A stretch of 64,000 bases of DNA from Corylus avellana (GCF_901000735.1 NC_081543.1:20130079-20194078), one strand, 5' to 3'; shown: positions 49,289 to 62,353, numbered from the stretch's first letter. A program made the numbers and translations. Notes: generated by a model from the letters alone, not told the origin.

Positions 49289-51645
49289 GCTTTGCTCCAT
49301 TGTTTCACAACTTGCAAAATTTTCAGTTTTTGTGATTGATAGGCTTATGCCAAAATCAATTTTCTGCATTCTCTCACGTGGGTTAAATGTCTTTCCAGTT
49401 TGGGACAAATGTAAGGGATCAATTGTGAGCAAGCAGGAAAAGGTTAGATATCAGTAATCGATTGTAGTAATGCGTTTGTTACCCTTCTTTTTTTTTTTTC
49501 AATGACAGGGCTCATGTGATTCATAAATGTAGAGAAAATAGAAGAAAATGTTTTTATGTTTGTGGTTGGTCAAATGACAAGAACCAGAACATCTAATTGT
49601 TCTGGAACTTGGAAGAAAATTAACGGTGCACGTATGCTCAAAGCTTAGAGTGTGTCATGTGTGTGTATCCCCATATAAGAAATAAAAAAGAGAAGAAAAG
49701 ATAAAGGAAAAAACTTCCAGTAGCAGAGCATTTGAAGTTTTGCTGCCATTAGTTCATGCTGCAGCTACCTGTTTGTTTATTTGAGTATAAGTTACCATGA
49801 AGGAATGAAATAACTTGGAGCTAAAGAGTGAAGCAGAGGTTTTGTCTTATGGCAGCTTTAGTCTAATTCTTCTTGATCATGTTTGTAGGGTTAATTTGAT
49901 ACTAAAGAGAAAACTTAGATTACCTAATAGCAAGTCTTAAGAAACTAAAGGCAAAAATACTCTTAACCCTCTTGAACATACATTCTACTTGCACTTGGTC
50001 TAAACTTTAAAATGTGATACTCCATTTCCTAGAACTACCTCTTCACTATAAGTTACACTCTCAGTTAGTATCTGACATTAAAATGGATGAAGAATGGCGT
50101 CACCATAAGCACTTGGGATAATTCCTTGTAAGCAAATTGTAGATGGATAATCACCAACTAGATAATTAAGGATTAAGGAATTGTTCGCGCCTGCGATATA
50201 ATTTTTGAGCTTTTAAGTACTGTGATTTGACACATGGTAGCTTGTGTAGTAGGTAACTCATAAGACAGGTTCTCAAAGGGTAGTTCTCTATTGGAGAAGT
50301 TCATGTAATTAGGAAGCTATGGATGACCCTTTCTGCAACTGTGGTATTCATAAGTTTTGCAGCCAGCATTATAAAATTTTGACTGTTGAAATTTCCACTT
50401 AAGTGTTTTGCTATTTAGCTCCATGTTTGCAATGATTTATTATGATATAGTTCACCACAATTTACAGAAACCTTTGTGATATGCACATGCGAAATTTTGG
50501 TATACTTCTCCAAATTTTATTCTTTACTCCAGTATTTTCTTGATTTCCAATTCAATTTTGGTGTGAAAGTGAAATGAAGCGGATTAGTATGCAAGAGTTT
50601 GGGATGAAAGGGCCTATGTTTTACCAAGACACTTGCAGAATAGGAGATAATTAGCAACCTGGGAAACCAAGACATGACCGACTCCTTTTGAAGTTATGGG
50701 AGTGAGCAGAAAATTTTACTTTTGTGATGAAAGGAAAATTAGTCTTCGCTTAAAGGATCTCACCACATCACTGAAACAACAAAATGTCCAACCCCAATCT
50801 AGAAGAATTGCTTAGGCGATATGTCGAAGAAGATTTATTGATATGCAGAACATAGAATATCTGTTTGTGTGTGTAGCATGTATATTTGTCTGGATACAAT
50901 ATCTCCAACCTTATTCTTTATTGGTGCTATGTATCTTGCTTCTGTCATAAAAGCTGCTATAATTTTTTTCACATGTGTATCAAACCTCCTTCTTTCCAAG
51001 TTAGACCTCTTTATATAGATGAAGCCTTGATGTCCATGTTAACTGGAATTTCTGCAAGTGTAAACAATTTCCTTTGTCTTTTTCACAGGAGGTTTTACTG
51101 ATCTAGTCCCAAGCCTCATCTATTTAATATCCAATCAATGGAAGTCAAATCATGCTTGCTGGTAGTAGTTTTTTTTTGATTAGTATGGTTGGTGGTAGTA
51201 GTTCAAGTGACTTGAAAAGGAGTATTATCATGTACTGGTCGTACTAAAATTATTGGGTAGTTTGATAGTTGGAAGGCTTTTAATGGGTGGTAATTACAAC
51301 TTCTATGTTTAATTTTGGATCCTACAACATTTGTAATCGTTTTTTGTTTGAGCAGCATTATATTATAGCTCTAACCCTACATTTGCTGATACAGGATTGT
51401 CTTGTGTCTTTGTGTAATTGTGTATGTGTGTTATGTTATTTTTCTGTTTCATTTAGGCTGCGGTTGCATTTGAGGTTGCTGTTCTTTTGTTTGTTCTACG
51501 AAATCCTTGCTTTTTGGTGTAGAAGTATGGTAGAAGGTGCTGTACTTGAGTAGAACGCGTATGTATGAGTGTGCTTGTCATGCTCATTGTGTGCGGGGCA
51601 AAGAATGTATCCATATTTTCCATGTGTTTGAGTAATTATCTTCGG
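49289..51645. other. Intergenic, F-box 3' region, no further gene seen
   Basis: About 2.3 kb of A/T-rich sequence. Short open frames (for example 50886-51101, 51287-51553) show no domain. The F-box 3' UTR presumably occupies the first few hundred bases. Confidence 0.5.
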
Positions 51646-51646
51646 T

Positions 51647-51790
51647 TAGGGCTGGCAAAATGGGTTAGCATGTCGGCTTCGTGTTAACCCGATTGACCCG
51701 CGAACCCATTTATGCCAACCCAAACGTGTCGAACACCTAAACTCGAACACGACACATTTTCTTAACAGGTAACACGGCTGTTCCGCAATG
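51647..51790. mobile_element. hAT-type terminal remnant
   Basis: TAGGGCTGGCAAAATGGG followed by Pro/Arg-codon-like CCGATTGACCCGCGAACCC and AACACGACAC resembles one end of a plant hAT-family element. No opposite end was found. Confidence 0.4.
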
Positions 51791-51994
51791 TTCGCTCCCA
51801 AAAAGCACATAGAAAAATTACAAATGGAAGCCGATGACTGGACAGAGACGGCAAAGAAGAATCAAACAGAAGAAATTTATAAAGAAAAAAAAAAAAAAAC
51901 ACAGAGGATTGTGAATCCTCGTCTGTCGTTGCAACACATCGACAACATGGATGCAGAGAATTCTCCGCCTAATTAACCCACCTGTCTCTCTTTC

Positions 51995-52060
51995 TTATTC
52001 TATATATATATATATATATATTACATATGCAAACACACCACTCACAGGACTCGGTCGTCC
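51995..52060 (+). promoter_or_regulatory. Core promoter of the epimerase gene
   Basis: TATTC followed by about ten AT units (51,998-52,021) lies upstream of a CT-rich leader starting near 52,060. A 5' UTR intron probably runs from a donor near 52,265 (TTTCTG then GTGAGC) to the acceptor TTTTATTGCAG at 53028. Confidence 0.45.
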
Positions 52061-53129
52061 CTCTGTGTTTGTACGTTTTCCTCCTCTTTCCTTTCTCTCT
52101 CTCTCTATTTCTCTTGTTTCTTTCTATCTCGTACGTTTTCGATCGTCGTGGTTTCTACTCAAGTTATATGGTGGAATTTCGCTTTTATTTTTATTTTATT
52201 GTTGTGGGAATGCATGGAAGCCTTTAAATTTGATTCATGCTCTTCTTTCTCTTTCTCTTTCTGGTGAGCGATCTTCTCTCGCGCTTTCTCTTTCTCTGTC
52301 TCTGCTACTTCTTGTATTCACACAATGATTTCCTTCCTTGATTCCTTGATTCCTTGTCATTTTTGTTAATTGTGGGTTGCCCTCCTCTGCTATCTCTTTC
52401 TCTCCCCCTCTCTTGTAGTTTGTTACATATTTTTTTTGTTATTGTAATCTGGGATGGATACTGCTCATGGGTTTTTTTGGATCTTGTAATTTGAATTGTT
52501 CTTCTTCATTTGTTGTTTCCTTTCTATGTTACATGGGTCTGTTTTATTTTCAAATTTTGATTACTGGGTTTTAATTTGTTCAATTTTGAAAAATGGTTTT
52601 CTGAATGTCTTTTTCCTCTATTTCATTTATTTGGCGGACATCTGCATGTTCTAGTTTTATATTTTGAAATATTTAGCTTAGACCGAAACAGAAACTGAAC
52701 AAAAAATGTTCAAACTTTTGGGTGTTTATTTGTTTCCAATTCTTATTGGCATTTCATTTTTTATGGGTTTTCTGCTTCTGGGTCTCTCTGGATCTAGAAA
52801 TTTTTTATCTTTTTCTATCTCTGTAATTTGGGAATTGAGTGCTGAACTTTCCAGGCTATCAGTTGCATAAAAAGTTTTGATATTTCTAACGTTAGAACTT
52901 TTTGTAAACCTTTTCTTCTTTGATAGGGCCCAGTAATACCGACTTTTGGGCTTTAATTTTTCATAATTTTTAGTTTTTACATTTCTTTTGTCCAAAAATT
53001 ACTGTTCACTCTTCGGTTTTTATTGCAGCACGTTAAACCAAAAGAAGGGTTCTGCTTTGATCGTTGGTATTGAGGCAAAGGATTAGATTCCTGTTCGTAC
53101 AAGTTGGAATTGTGGGGGGGATTTTCTCA

Positions 53130-56100
53130 ATGCTAAATTTTGTCAGGTCCAGAACTCAGCAAAGGTCCACTAGATCTATGTCACTTGGAGGTAGGATTTC
53201 CTTTATATCTGTGATTCAAATGAATGTGTTTTGACATAAAACTGCTTGTTGATGGTTCTTTTATCTAGTCAAATGTAGGTCACTCGAAAAATATATATAT
53301 TTATGATTTCATGACAAATATGTGCAAATTGAGATGTTATGGTTTCTTTCTGGTTATGCATTGCTTATTGTGTAGTTCATTGCTTGAAACATATATATAT
53401 ATACTTGAATATCCTTGCAGAGCTTCGAGGATTTCTATATTTATGTTTGGGTTTTGTCTGACCTTGTCATGCTTGTAGGCATGGATTACCCAGATCCGAA
53501 AAAGAAGAGCAGCTTTGTAGGAAAAATTATTTTGGCTGCTGTCCTCACAGCATTATGCATTCTGGTGCTCAAGCGATCTTCCAGTTTCAATGCTCCAAGC
53601 CCGGTAACTTCTTTGTCATATATTTTAGTATCCTTCTAATTGTCAAGTACAGTCTATGATGGTTGACTCATTTTCTATGAAATGTATGTGTTACATACAT
53701 TATCCTAGGTAAAGCTCAATGCTTTGAGAATTGTCAATTTCTCTTCTTGCTATGATGTGATATCAAACCTAGGCAATGTTTGGTAACTTTTTTGAAAAGT
53801 CTTTTCGTGTTTTGATTCAAAAAGAGATTTTGATGTGATGGGAGTTGAGAAGTGTTTTTATTATGTGGGGTCCACAAAATAAAATTGTTCAAAGAAACAA
53901 ACACTAATATACTTATTTTGAGAAAACACGTGCATATTTTTTAGGCGTGAAGGTTGAATTTTTACTTATAAGAAAGAAAAGGAGATGGGGGAGCCACTCT
54001 GACCAGGATAGAGGTGGCCTTGCTGTTACCTCTTCCAAGGATAGAGATGGTCGTGTGACCACCCTCTACAGGAGTAGCCACATGACCATTCTCTCTTTGT
54101 AGGGGGTGGCTGCATGGCCATCTCTGACTTGTTAGGGTGAATGTGCGGCAACCTTTGACCAGGATAGAGGTGGTGATGCAGCCTGACTTGGTGGTAAGCA
54201 AATAAAACAGCACAAGAAGAAAGATAGATAATTCTTAGATCTTGAGTTTATAAAAAACCTGAGAATAATTCTCAAAACTATAGAGTCTATCTATGGCTTC
54301 AAGGAAAAATATGAAAAAAACTCACCTCGGAGTAATTCTTATTAGAGAAAACTGATAAGTCAACATAAACTGTTTTTCTAGAGGCTATAAGCATATATTT
54401 ATAGCCCAAAACCCTAAACCTAATAAAATACTAAATAAAGACTCTCAAAACCCTAAGCCTAATAAAACATGGAATATAGGCGGTTTAAATAAAATAAAGC
54501 TACGGCGCCCGTCCGGATGGGACATATGGCTGTCCGGATGGCCTCGACACTTAAACGACAAAAACATGAAATAACATATGGGTTCGGACTACACTCTGAT
54601 CTACATCAGGTGGTTGTGTGGCCACCTCCCTAATTTTTTTAAAATTTTTTTTGCGGTAACAGGTCAATCTCTACACTTGAAAAAATAAGCATGTAGTTTC
54701 TCAAAATATACCCACAAGGTGTGCAAAGTTTTTTTAAAAAGTGTGTTGCGTTTTGTCTTTTAAAAAGTGTTTCGTTTGGTAACTATTTTCTAAAAGGTGC
54801 GTTATGTGTTTGAAAAGTGAAAGCTTTTCAAAACACTTACCAAACATAGCCAGCAACCATTTGTTTATTTATTTTCTTTTGGAGAGGTTCATTGAAGGGG
54901 GCAGGTTTCATATTGCTGTAGGAAGTTGTTGAACTTTGTATGACTAAAGGCACCGATGGAACACCTATGGCTGATTGCTGCCATCATTCAGGCTATAATC
55001 CACAAAGTTAAGCAAGTCCTGTTTGATAACTTCATCCTCAATGAAGTGTGCAAAGTGGGGCTCATGATAATTGTATATCTGTGCTATACTTATGTAGTAT
55101 TGGTCAAATATAAAAAATTTAATTATATTTACGTGGCTTATAACAACAAATTCATATCATAGTTTGCTCTTTTGTTTGGAGTTTATGAATTAGCATTTAA
55201 TTTTAGTTCCTAAGATATATAAGACATCCCTACCAATAAGTAAGATGTTATTGACTTGTACACGACACCGGTCCTTCATGTTTCCGACCAGTTTGGATGA
55301 CCACATAAGGTCTTTAATTGATTGTCACCAGCATTGTCTATGGTGCAAACTTTTTGTGTTTAAGAATTGTGTCTGGTCAAATTGTTTTTTCTTATCTAGA
55401 TTTGCCTTTCACTTGATCATTACAAATTTATACACTAAAACTTTTAAGGACTACAATGTTTATTTATTTCTTGTTTGTTTGGATTTTGTTTTAACAGCTC
55501 TGAACAATGTTGTTTGACTGTTTTGGGACTGCTATTTCCTAAACTTCACACCCCCCCTCCCCGCGATTACAATGTATAAAAATGTAAACTTGGATATAAA
55601 TGACTTATTTGGGTTATCTTCTCTTTTCAATTTGACATTTCCAAATCTGAAATGGTCTACAATTTTTATTCATTTCCTTCAGTTCTCCCATCATGAACAT
55701 GGGGTAACACATGCCCTAGTAACAGGTGGTGCTGGCTATATTGGTTCACATGCTTCCTTTCGTCTTCTGAAGGACTCATACCGTGTAACTATAGTGGTAG
55801 GCCTTTTTGCAGAATAAGTATGAATTTATTTTATAACTATTTTGTATTTTAAGTGTCAGTGACATATCTTTAAGATTTTCCCTTTTTGACAGGACAACCT
55901 CTCATGGGGAAATCTAGGTGCTGTAAAGGTTCTCCAAAAATCATTTCCAGAAGCTGGAAGGCTTCAGTTTATTTATGCTGACTTAGGGGATCCAAAGGCT
56001 GTACTCTTATCATGCTCTCTATAAGATATATTCCACTTGAGAATTGTTACTTAATATAAACAGCCACACCTGAAGGTTTCCTTAACAGATTTTTCAGGTT

Positions 56101-59100
56101 AATAAAATATTTTCAGAGAATTCGTTTGATGCTGTTATGCATTTTGCAGCTGTTGCATATGTCGGGGAAAGCACCCTTGATCCACTCAAGTAAGTATTGT
56201 CGTTTGAGCAATATCTAGCCTTTTTGAAATAGCTCGCAATTGTGAGATTTGATTGGATCGAGTTTAAGCAAGTTCAAATAAAGTTAAAAGTTAGAGTTCA
56301 GTTTTTCTCCCTTTTTTTCTTTGGAGTTATAATATAATTCAAAAGGAAAAAGGCCTGAGCCTAGGGCATGCGGGGTATCTTTGTTTGCTTGCCTCCTATT
56401 CTTCCCCTTTCCACTTTGAAAAAAAAAATGAAAAGGGGTTGCTGTGATGTTTAGGTGTTGTGGCTGGCTTCATTATAACTACAGCTCGAATGGGTTTTTT
56501 TTCATTTTCCAAACAAACCCATCTTTTTTTATTACTATGACATGATTTTTTAATCATGTTGTGGCTGAAATAACCAAAATGATTATTCAAACATGATATT
56601 TTAAACATATCTCAATAAATTAACCAAAATGACCATGTTTGGATAGAATGGAATTCTATTTTCAGTTCAGGAGTTGGGTCCTTGAAAACAACTAACAAAG
56701 AGGAAAAAAAACCTGAATTGTAGGATTGATTTTGGAATTTTATAAGTTCATTAAATAAAAAATTAGATGACATTTCTATATGTTTAGAGTGCACAACCAT
56801 TTTGCAAATCATCAAAAGTTGGGAAATTGGAATTATCAATAAAAAAAAGAATGAGAAACACTTGCAAAAATAGCAGAAAAATCTAGAAAACTGAAAATGT
56901 ATTATTTTTATTAATATGGCTTAAAATAGGGGGAACAAAAAAAAAAAAACTGGAGTTTGTTTTTCTTTTTTGACTGGAAAATCTGGTCACTAAATACTTG
57001 TGTTGGCCAGATTGCTGATTGCTCTGTTTGAGTTTATGATGGAAAACTCCTATTGATTATGTAACTGATGAAACTCTGAAAACTTGAAAAGTTTATCTAT
57101 GAATTCATCCACATGTAAAAGAAAGTCTGTATGTAATGTTCTTTGTAGAACAATAAGACCAATGTTGTCAGTTTTTGTAGAAATGTTTCTTTGTGTGAAA
57201 ATTAGTGATTGTTAATCATTATGATACTCTTTCCTTTCGATGACAGAAACAAATGATCCAATAAGTAATTAAAATAACTATATGTTTTTTGTTTGTTTTG
57301 TTTAATAAGGATAATAATGTAAAAAAGGTCATTTTGCTTGTTCAATAGTAATTTTATGTTTTTTTCTTTTAGATATCCATCCATGTCAAGTACTATAGTT
57401 TTCAACATAATCTCAAGAGAATTTGATAGATGAGATTGGGTCTCAATAGATCTTATTGCCATGTTTATATATAATTAATTTCTTAATAAATAAGCAGGAT
57501 CATATAAGATTTGATCTGAAATGTCTGGTTGTGGAATGGAATTTCAGTCTGTAATTAGAAAAGCAACTTTGTATTTTAGCTTGTTGTGGATGTGCTTTAT
57601 CAACCAACTATGCATGGTAGTGACATAGGAATAGTGATCAACTTCAGATCACAGGCATTTTTGGTTTGCACATGATATTAGCCTGGTATGTAAGAAACTG
57701 GTTAATCTTGTAACTCTCTCTACCTAAGGTTTTATTTCATTTTTATCTTTGCTTGATCCCCTTTCAAATGAGCAAGTAAAATGGTGCTTTACATAGTGGT
57801 AACTTGTAAACTATTTTTAAAAAGAACATAGTGGTAACTCGTATATTATGCTGCTAATTATATCTGTGACCTTGTTCTGCAGGTATTATCATAACATTAC
57901 ATCAAACACCTTAGTTGTGTTAGAGGCCATGGCTGCACATGGTGTGAAAACATTGATATATTCTAGTACATGTGCAACATACGGGGAACCTGAAAAGATG
58001 CCCATTACCGAAACAACTGTGCAGGTGAGGGTTCTGAAACTTGGTTTTCATTTTTGTTTCAGTTCTTATTGTAGTTTTTATTGGGAGAAAATGGTTGTGT
58101 TATTGTTAGTGATATTCTTTGTTTTGTTTACTTTCAAAATAACAGAGAAAAATATTCTTGGTTTTATTTTTTGTTTTCCATCTGAGGCAATAAAATTTAT
58201 GTGGCCTGCTACAGCTATTTTTGATGTGTATAGGGTTTTATAGCTACACAGCTGATGAACCTTGTTGCATGAATACAGGTCCCCATTAATCCATATGGAA
58301 AAGCTAAAAAGATGGCAGAAGATATAATCCTTGATTTTTCTAAAAATTCAGATATGGCAGTCATGATCCTAAGGTTGGTGTTAGCTGTATGCTTATTTTA
58401 TATAAATCTGTCTACGTTTTTTTGGGGGGGAGGAGGAGGGCATGGAATCAGACGAGCAGACGAAAAGACAAGCACATGACATGAATGTATATATTTTTTT
58501 ATGTGAAATGACAAAAAAATGCCTTGAATTAAGATAGTGCATTTACTTAAATACCTTCCAAATGAAAAAAATCCAAAAATATATATATTTTTTTAAAAAA
58601 GGGAAAAAAAAAAGAGCGGTGGTTGCCATCCCTAGGGTGGTGGTTAGCGAAGCATCCGCTTGTGGTAGGGGTGGCTAAGCTACTTCAAAGCACTTTTGGG
58701 TGGTTCGAACACCTCTGAGGCACTTGGGGGCTGGGTTGGCTGGACCACCCCAAAGGTGCTTCATCGATTCTGGTAGTTGGTACTTGTCAGCATCTTGGGG
58801 CAGCATCCAATGGGAGAAGCAGGTCCGCTACTTTGCCTAGATCCATCGGTCTGGTTGCATGCCGGTCCCAGTTACTGATTCTTTCAGTTTCTTCTGGTTG
58901 AATGTGTCGCTCACGCTGATGAGGCGCAGAGACGGCATTGTTGGGCTGCCCGTCATTGAAGAAGGCCTGCAAGTCCTTGCTCAACACATATGACATCTTC
59001 AATGTGAACCAGGCAAGGCTCTTGGATGTGGTGACCTTCACGCACGTGATGCTCTTGGCAGCTTGGGCAGGCGTGAGGTACGCCATGGAGAGCCCACAGT

Positions 59101-60799
59101 TGACCACTTCCGTTTTTTCTAAAATGTTTTTCAAGTTTTTTTTTTTTTTGGCTTAGTTTTTACTTGGAGGGCATTTTTGTCATTTTGAGTAAAAAAAAAA
59201 GAGCAAATGCATGTCTGTTGCTCATTTTTCCGTTGGATGTAACACCCTCAACTAATGAAGGGGGCTATTTGCATCTAAATGGCAGTTGAAGGAGGTCAAG
59301 TGTCACAAATGATAATTTCGCAGGTTATGAGGTGTTAGTTCATAGGAAGTAGAGTATTTTCCCTTTTTTTGTTTTTTGTTTTTTTGTTTATTGTTTTTTA
59401 CTGCTGAACTCAATAAGGGATGGCCAAACTATACTTCACCTGCCCCCATCCCCCTTTCCCCCCTGCTTCCCAACACCTCAAAACAAGTTTTCCATAAGAA
59501 TTAAGAAATTTGATAAACCAGGGTTGTAACGGATCTCTTTTCCTTTTTGAAAATATCAGATATTTCATTGTGATTGGGTCAGATCCAGAAGGCAGACTAG
59601 GTGAAGCTCCGAGACCTGAACTACGTGAACATGGAAGAATCTCTGGTGCTTGTTTCGATGCAGCTCGTGGTATTATTCCTGGGCTGAAGGCACGCTGAAT
59701 TCTTATTGCATGACATGTGGGTAAAGTCATAACCAGCCTGCTAAATTCAAATAATGGACACAATACTCATGTTAACTCCATCATCCGAAAGTTAGTAGAA
59801 AAAATGAAAAACAAAGAGCTGTTGGGGGATGTTTTGGTGTTAAACTTTAGATTTTTTAACTTCATCCCCTTAACCAATGGGCTTTAGCTCAAATGATACC
59901 TCTTCCCTTTGTAGTAAGGTGGAGAGTGAGGTCATGGGTTCAAGTACCACCGGGTGCTTGTCTAACTTACCAATAAAAAAAAATCATCTCTTTAAAAAGA
60001 AACCCTCAAATTCAAAGAATTAGTTAGGCCACTTTTGAGAAATCTGTCAGACTTGGACGTGGTGAATAGAATCTGTGGAGAGGTTTTGTCCATAAATTTC
60101 ATCTGTTTAGGGTTTCGTCTTAACATAGTATTTAATGTTTAAACCTGTAATTCACAAGTTGACAGCCATGCCTTTTTGGTTGACAATATATCATTGTTAT
60201 ATCATTTGATTTCCAGAGTCGGTGTGAGAAAGTCACAATATATCTGTTTCAAACTATCCGCATTAGTCTTTTTATAATTATGCGTGTGGTTTGATTTGTT
60301 CTAATCTAGTGTTTTGCAATTTGCAGGTCAAAGGAACAGACTATGATACACCTGATGGAACTTGCATACGGGATTATATTGATGTCACTGATCTGGTGGA
60401 TGCTCATGTGAAAGCTCTTGAAAAGGCGGTGCCGAAAAAAGTTGGAATTTACAATGTTGGCACTGGAAAAGGTAGGATAAACAGAAAGAACACTCATTAT
60501 GCATATTGTATTGTCTTGTGAATTTAGTAGGAATCTGAGGCTGCTTGCTTCTCTTGGGATGACCTTTTTCAGGTAGATCTGTGAAGGAGTTTGTGGAGGC
60601 ATGTAAGAAGGCAACAGGAAAGGATATCAAGGTTGATTTCCTACCCCGCCGGCCTGGTGACTATGCTAAAGTGTTCAGCGACCCGTCTAAGATCGCCTGG
60701 GAACTCAACTGGGCAGCGCGATACACCAATCTTACAGAGAGTTTGCAAATTGCATGGAGATGGCAAAAGTCGCATCGTGACGGATATGGAACTGCTTAG
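53130..60799 (+). CDS. UXE: UDP-arabinose 4-epimerase (UDP-D-xylose 4-epimerase)
   Basis: Ten coding exons: 53130-53190, 53479-53603, 55683-55796, 55893-56000, 56098-56189, 57883-58024, 58279-58373, 59560-59689, 60327-60471, 60573-60799. They total 1239 bp, 412 residues, with all phases agreeing. Seen: a Lys/Arg-rich cytosolic tail, one membrane anchor (about 36-54) as in type II Golgi proteins, the NAD-binding GGAGYIGSH (77-85), DNLSWGN, an [10 protein letters not shown] segment (about 194-203) and the catalytic YGKAK (220-224). Then come [31 protein letters not shown] and [19 protein letters not shown]. The enzyme interconverts UDP-xylose and UDP-arabinopyranose for arabinan and arabinogalactan synthesis (Arabidopsis MUR4). 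A paralogous UDP-glucose 4-epimerase is less likely because of the anchor and the long N-terminus. Oddities: intron 8 has a GC donor, and introns 2, 7 and 8 hold transposons. No lesion was seen. Confidence 0.94.
53772..54851. mobile_element. PIF/Harbinger-like element in epimerase intron 2
   Basis: The left end GGCAATGTTTGGTAAC matches the reverse complement of the right end, GGCTATGTTTGGTAAG. Adjacent sub-ends (AAAAGTGTTTT-type) are also inverted. The interior (about 53,990-54,200) repeats GATAGAGGTGGCC-like units, and 54,200-54,600 contains CCCTAAACC/TATAAGCATATATTTATAG sequence that may be an inserted LTR. No transposase was found and no clean TSD. Confidence 0.55.
56190..57882. other. Epimerase intron 5
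   Basis: A 1.7-kb A/T-rich intron with donor GTAAGT and acceptor TTCTGCAG. No element delimited. Confidence 0.6.
58478..59215. mobile_element. Candidate TIR element with a GC-rich fragment, epimerase intron 7
   Basis: The left segment AAATGACAAAAAAATGCC (from about 58,505) matches the reverse complement of the right segment (AAAATGACAAAAATGCCC, near 59,165-59,185). Weaker similarity extends outward to ACATGCATTT-like sequence. The interior includes GGTGGTTGCCATCCC repeats and a block of much higher GC content (about 58,780-59,110). The element type is uncertain; Mutator-like is my best guess. Confidence 0.45.
58787..59134 (-). other. Unrecognised open frame in the GC-rich block
   Basis: A 115-codon open frame on the minus strand (with segments such as [16 protein letters not shown] and [19 protein letters not shown]) has normal-looking composition, unlike the surrounding A/T-rich intron. 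An overlapping plus-strand frame at 58938-59156 is also open. I do not recognise either. It may be a captured gene fragment; there is no evidence that it is expressed. Confidence 0.25.
59690..60326. other. Epimerase intron 8 with GC donor
   Basis: The upstream exon ends CTGAAG (GLK) and the intron begins GCACGC, with acceptor AATTTGCAG before GTCAAAGGA (VKGTDY). No GT is available at the position the protein requires, so this is a GC-AG intron. It contains a SINE at 59874-59983. Confidence 0.8.
59862..59995 (+). mobile_element. Short tRNA-derived SINE in epimerase intron 8
   Basis: A box TAGCTCAAATGAT (59885-59897) and B box GGGTTCAAGTA (59936-59946) are at tRNA-type spacing, and the element ends in an A-tract. 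The flanks TCATCCCCTTAA (59862-59873) and TCATCTCTTTAA (59984-59995) differ at two of twelve positions and look like a target duplication. The body is about 110 bp. Confidence 0.75.
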
Positions 60800-61671
60800 G
60801 GCAGTTTCTTGCTGAAAGGGCCACAGATTCACAGCATCATTCCAATAGCAGACCCCATGCATTGCTGCTGATTTCAGCTGCTGCGTTCTATTGCTCTCTT
60901 AGAATGGTGGGGGTGTTCATCAAAATTAAGATTTTTTTTTTTTTTCCCTGGTTAGAGTATTTCACCGTGGGATAGTAGTAGGATGGGCGGTTATTCATTA
61001 CATGTATTAGAACAGAGAAATAGTTGAATAATGATTGTTATTGCGCCAGTGATGGGTGATGGTAGTAAAAGCTCTGAAGGCTGTAAAATAACTGTTATAA
61101 CTGTCTGAAGACAGGGAAAGCTAAATACCGTTTCATTACATTGTCCTTCTTCCTTAAATAAGTGCGCCGTTTTCTGTGTCTCTCTTTTTTTCCTCACAGT
61201 TTGTTTGTTTGGTTTCTCCTTGTCAGCGACGGGCCGGCAATGTGCTTAGAGAAGCGAAGCCCAATGGGCCAAATTCAGGTTCTGTCTAACCCACCTAAGC
61301 TATATTCAATATAACTTAAAAGGATATAAATAGTAATTTGCACATTAGTTTTCAATAAAATTAATAAATCGAAAATTTCATAAAAAAGAAATTAGCTTTT
61401 AAGGCATAATAGGTCCTAACATGAACCACCTCAAAGTCATGACATCAAGGGTATTATTTATTTCAGAGACAAACGTAGGGGGGGACCAAGTTAGACCATG
61501 GCCTCCCACACTTTTAAAAGGGTCTATATCTTTGGACCAAAACTTTTTAGTTTGCCCCCTGATCCCCTAACAAATGTGGTACCAATACCAGAAGGTCTAG
61601 AAAAATCGCAGTCCGGACTCCCTATATCAATATGAATAACGTTGTACTATTTTTATTTTTATTTTTCATAT
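60800..61671. other. Epimerase 3' UTR and flanking intergenic DNA
   Basis: The 3' UTR probably extends to about 61,150-61,200, where TTAAATAAGTG and T-rich sequence could serve as polyadenylation signals. GCCCAATGGGCC near 61,259-61,270 is a palindromic site-II-like element. No gene follows. Confidence 0.45.
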
Positions 61672-61858
61672 AAATATTAGGAGTCAATATTTTCTCTATA
61701 TTTGTCCAATCTCATCTTACAAATCAATTATTAGATTTGTGTACTTATGTGGATTTTATACAAGTAACTTGTAAACTCCACAAATCTAATGGTTGATTTA
61801 TTAAATTTGTAGGAGAATATGAGCCAAATATGAAGAATTTATTGATTCCTAACATTTC
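61672..61858. mobile_element. Foldback MITE, ~190 bp
   Basis: AAATATTAGGAGTCAATATTTTC...ATTAGATTTGTG is mirrored by AAATGTTAGGAATCAATAAATTC...ATTAGATTTGTG read from the other end. The arms are about 75-80 bp around a short loop. No coding capacity and no clear TSD. Confidence 0.65.
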
Positions 61859-62353
61859 TCTTTTTCTTTTTTTTCCTTACCACATGAATCCCCTGCCACA
61901 CAATAATACGTGAATTTTCTTTGTTTCCTCACGAGTCACCACATTGAATTGTTTTATACCCACAAGTCACAAGTAAGCCGTTTTGGCTCTTTTCTTTTTT
62001 TTTTAATAATTAAAAGGGCAAGTGGAGGTGATGAACTGTGACTATTTTACTTGGGCGTAATCATGGTAGCACGTACCTGCTGGAAACTACACAGGAGGGC
62101 GTAGATGTTGAGAACCGCAGACGTTTTCTTAAGACAAATTGAGTCATAGTATGACTTATCCCTACCAGAATACCAGTGATTTTCAAGGCGGCTAATACTA
62201 ATTAGGCTTGTATAAGTAATTTTTCACTGCGAAGAGTCGAACTCACGCCCTAGTATATGCCCAACTTCGTAATGATTATGTATAGATACCAAGTTCTGAA
62301 ATTTTGATCATCAAGATTCACAATTCAAGTATAAGTTGCTTTTTGAAATTGCA
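61859..62353. other. Intergenic, no gene seen
   Basis: AGGAGGGCGTAGATG and GAGTTCGACTC-like (minus strand) segments hint at decayed repeats, perhaps a SINE B box near 62,240, but nothing can be delimited. Confidence 0.4.

Noticed and set aside
62190..62260. Possible SINE with a B box (GAGTTCGACTC on the minus strand)
   Set aside because: No convincing A box or flanking duplication.
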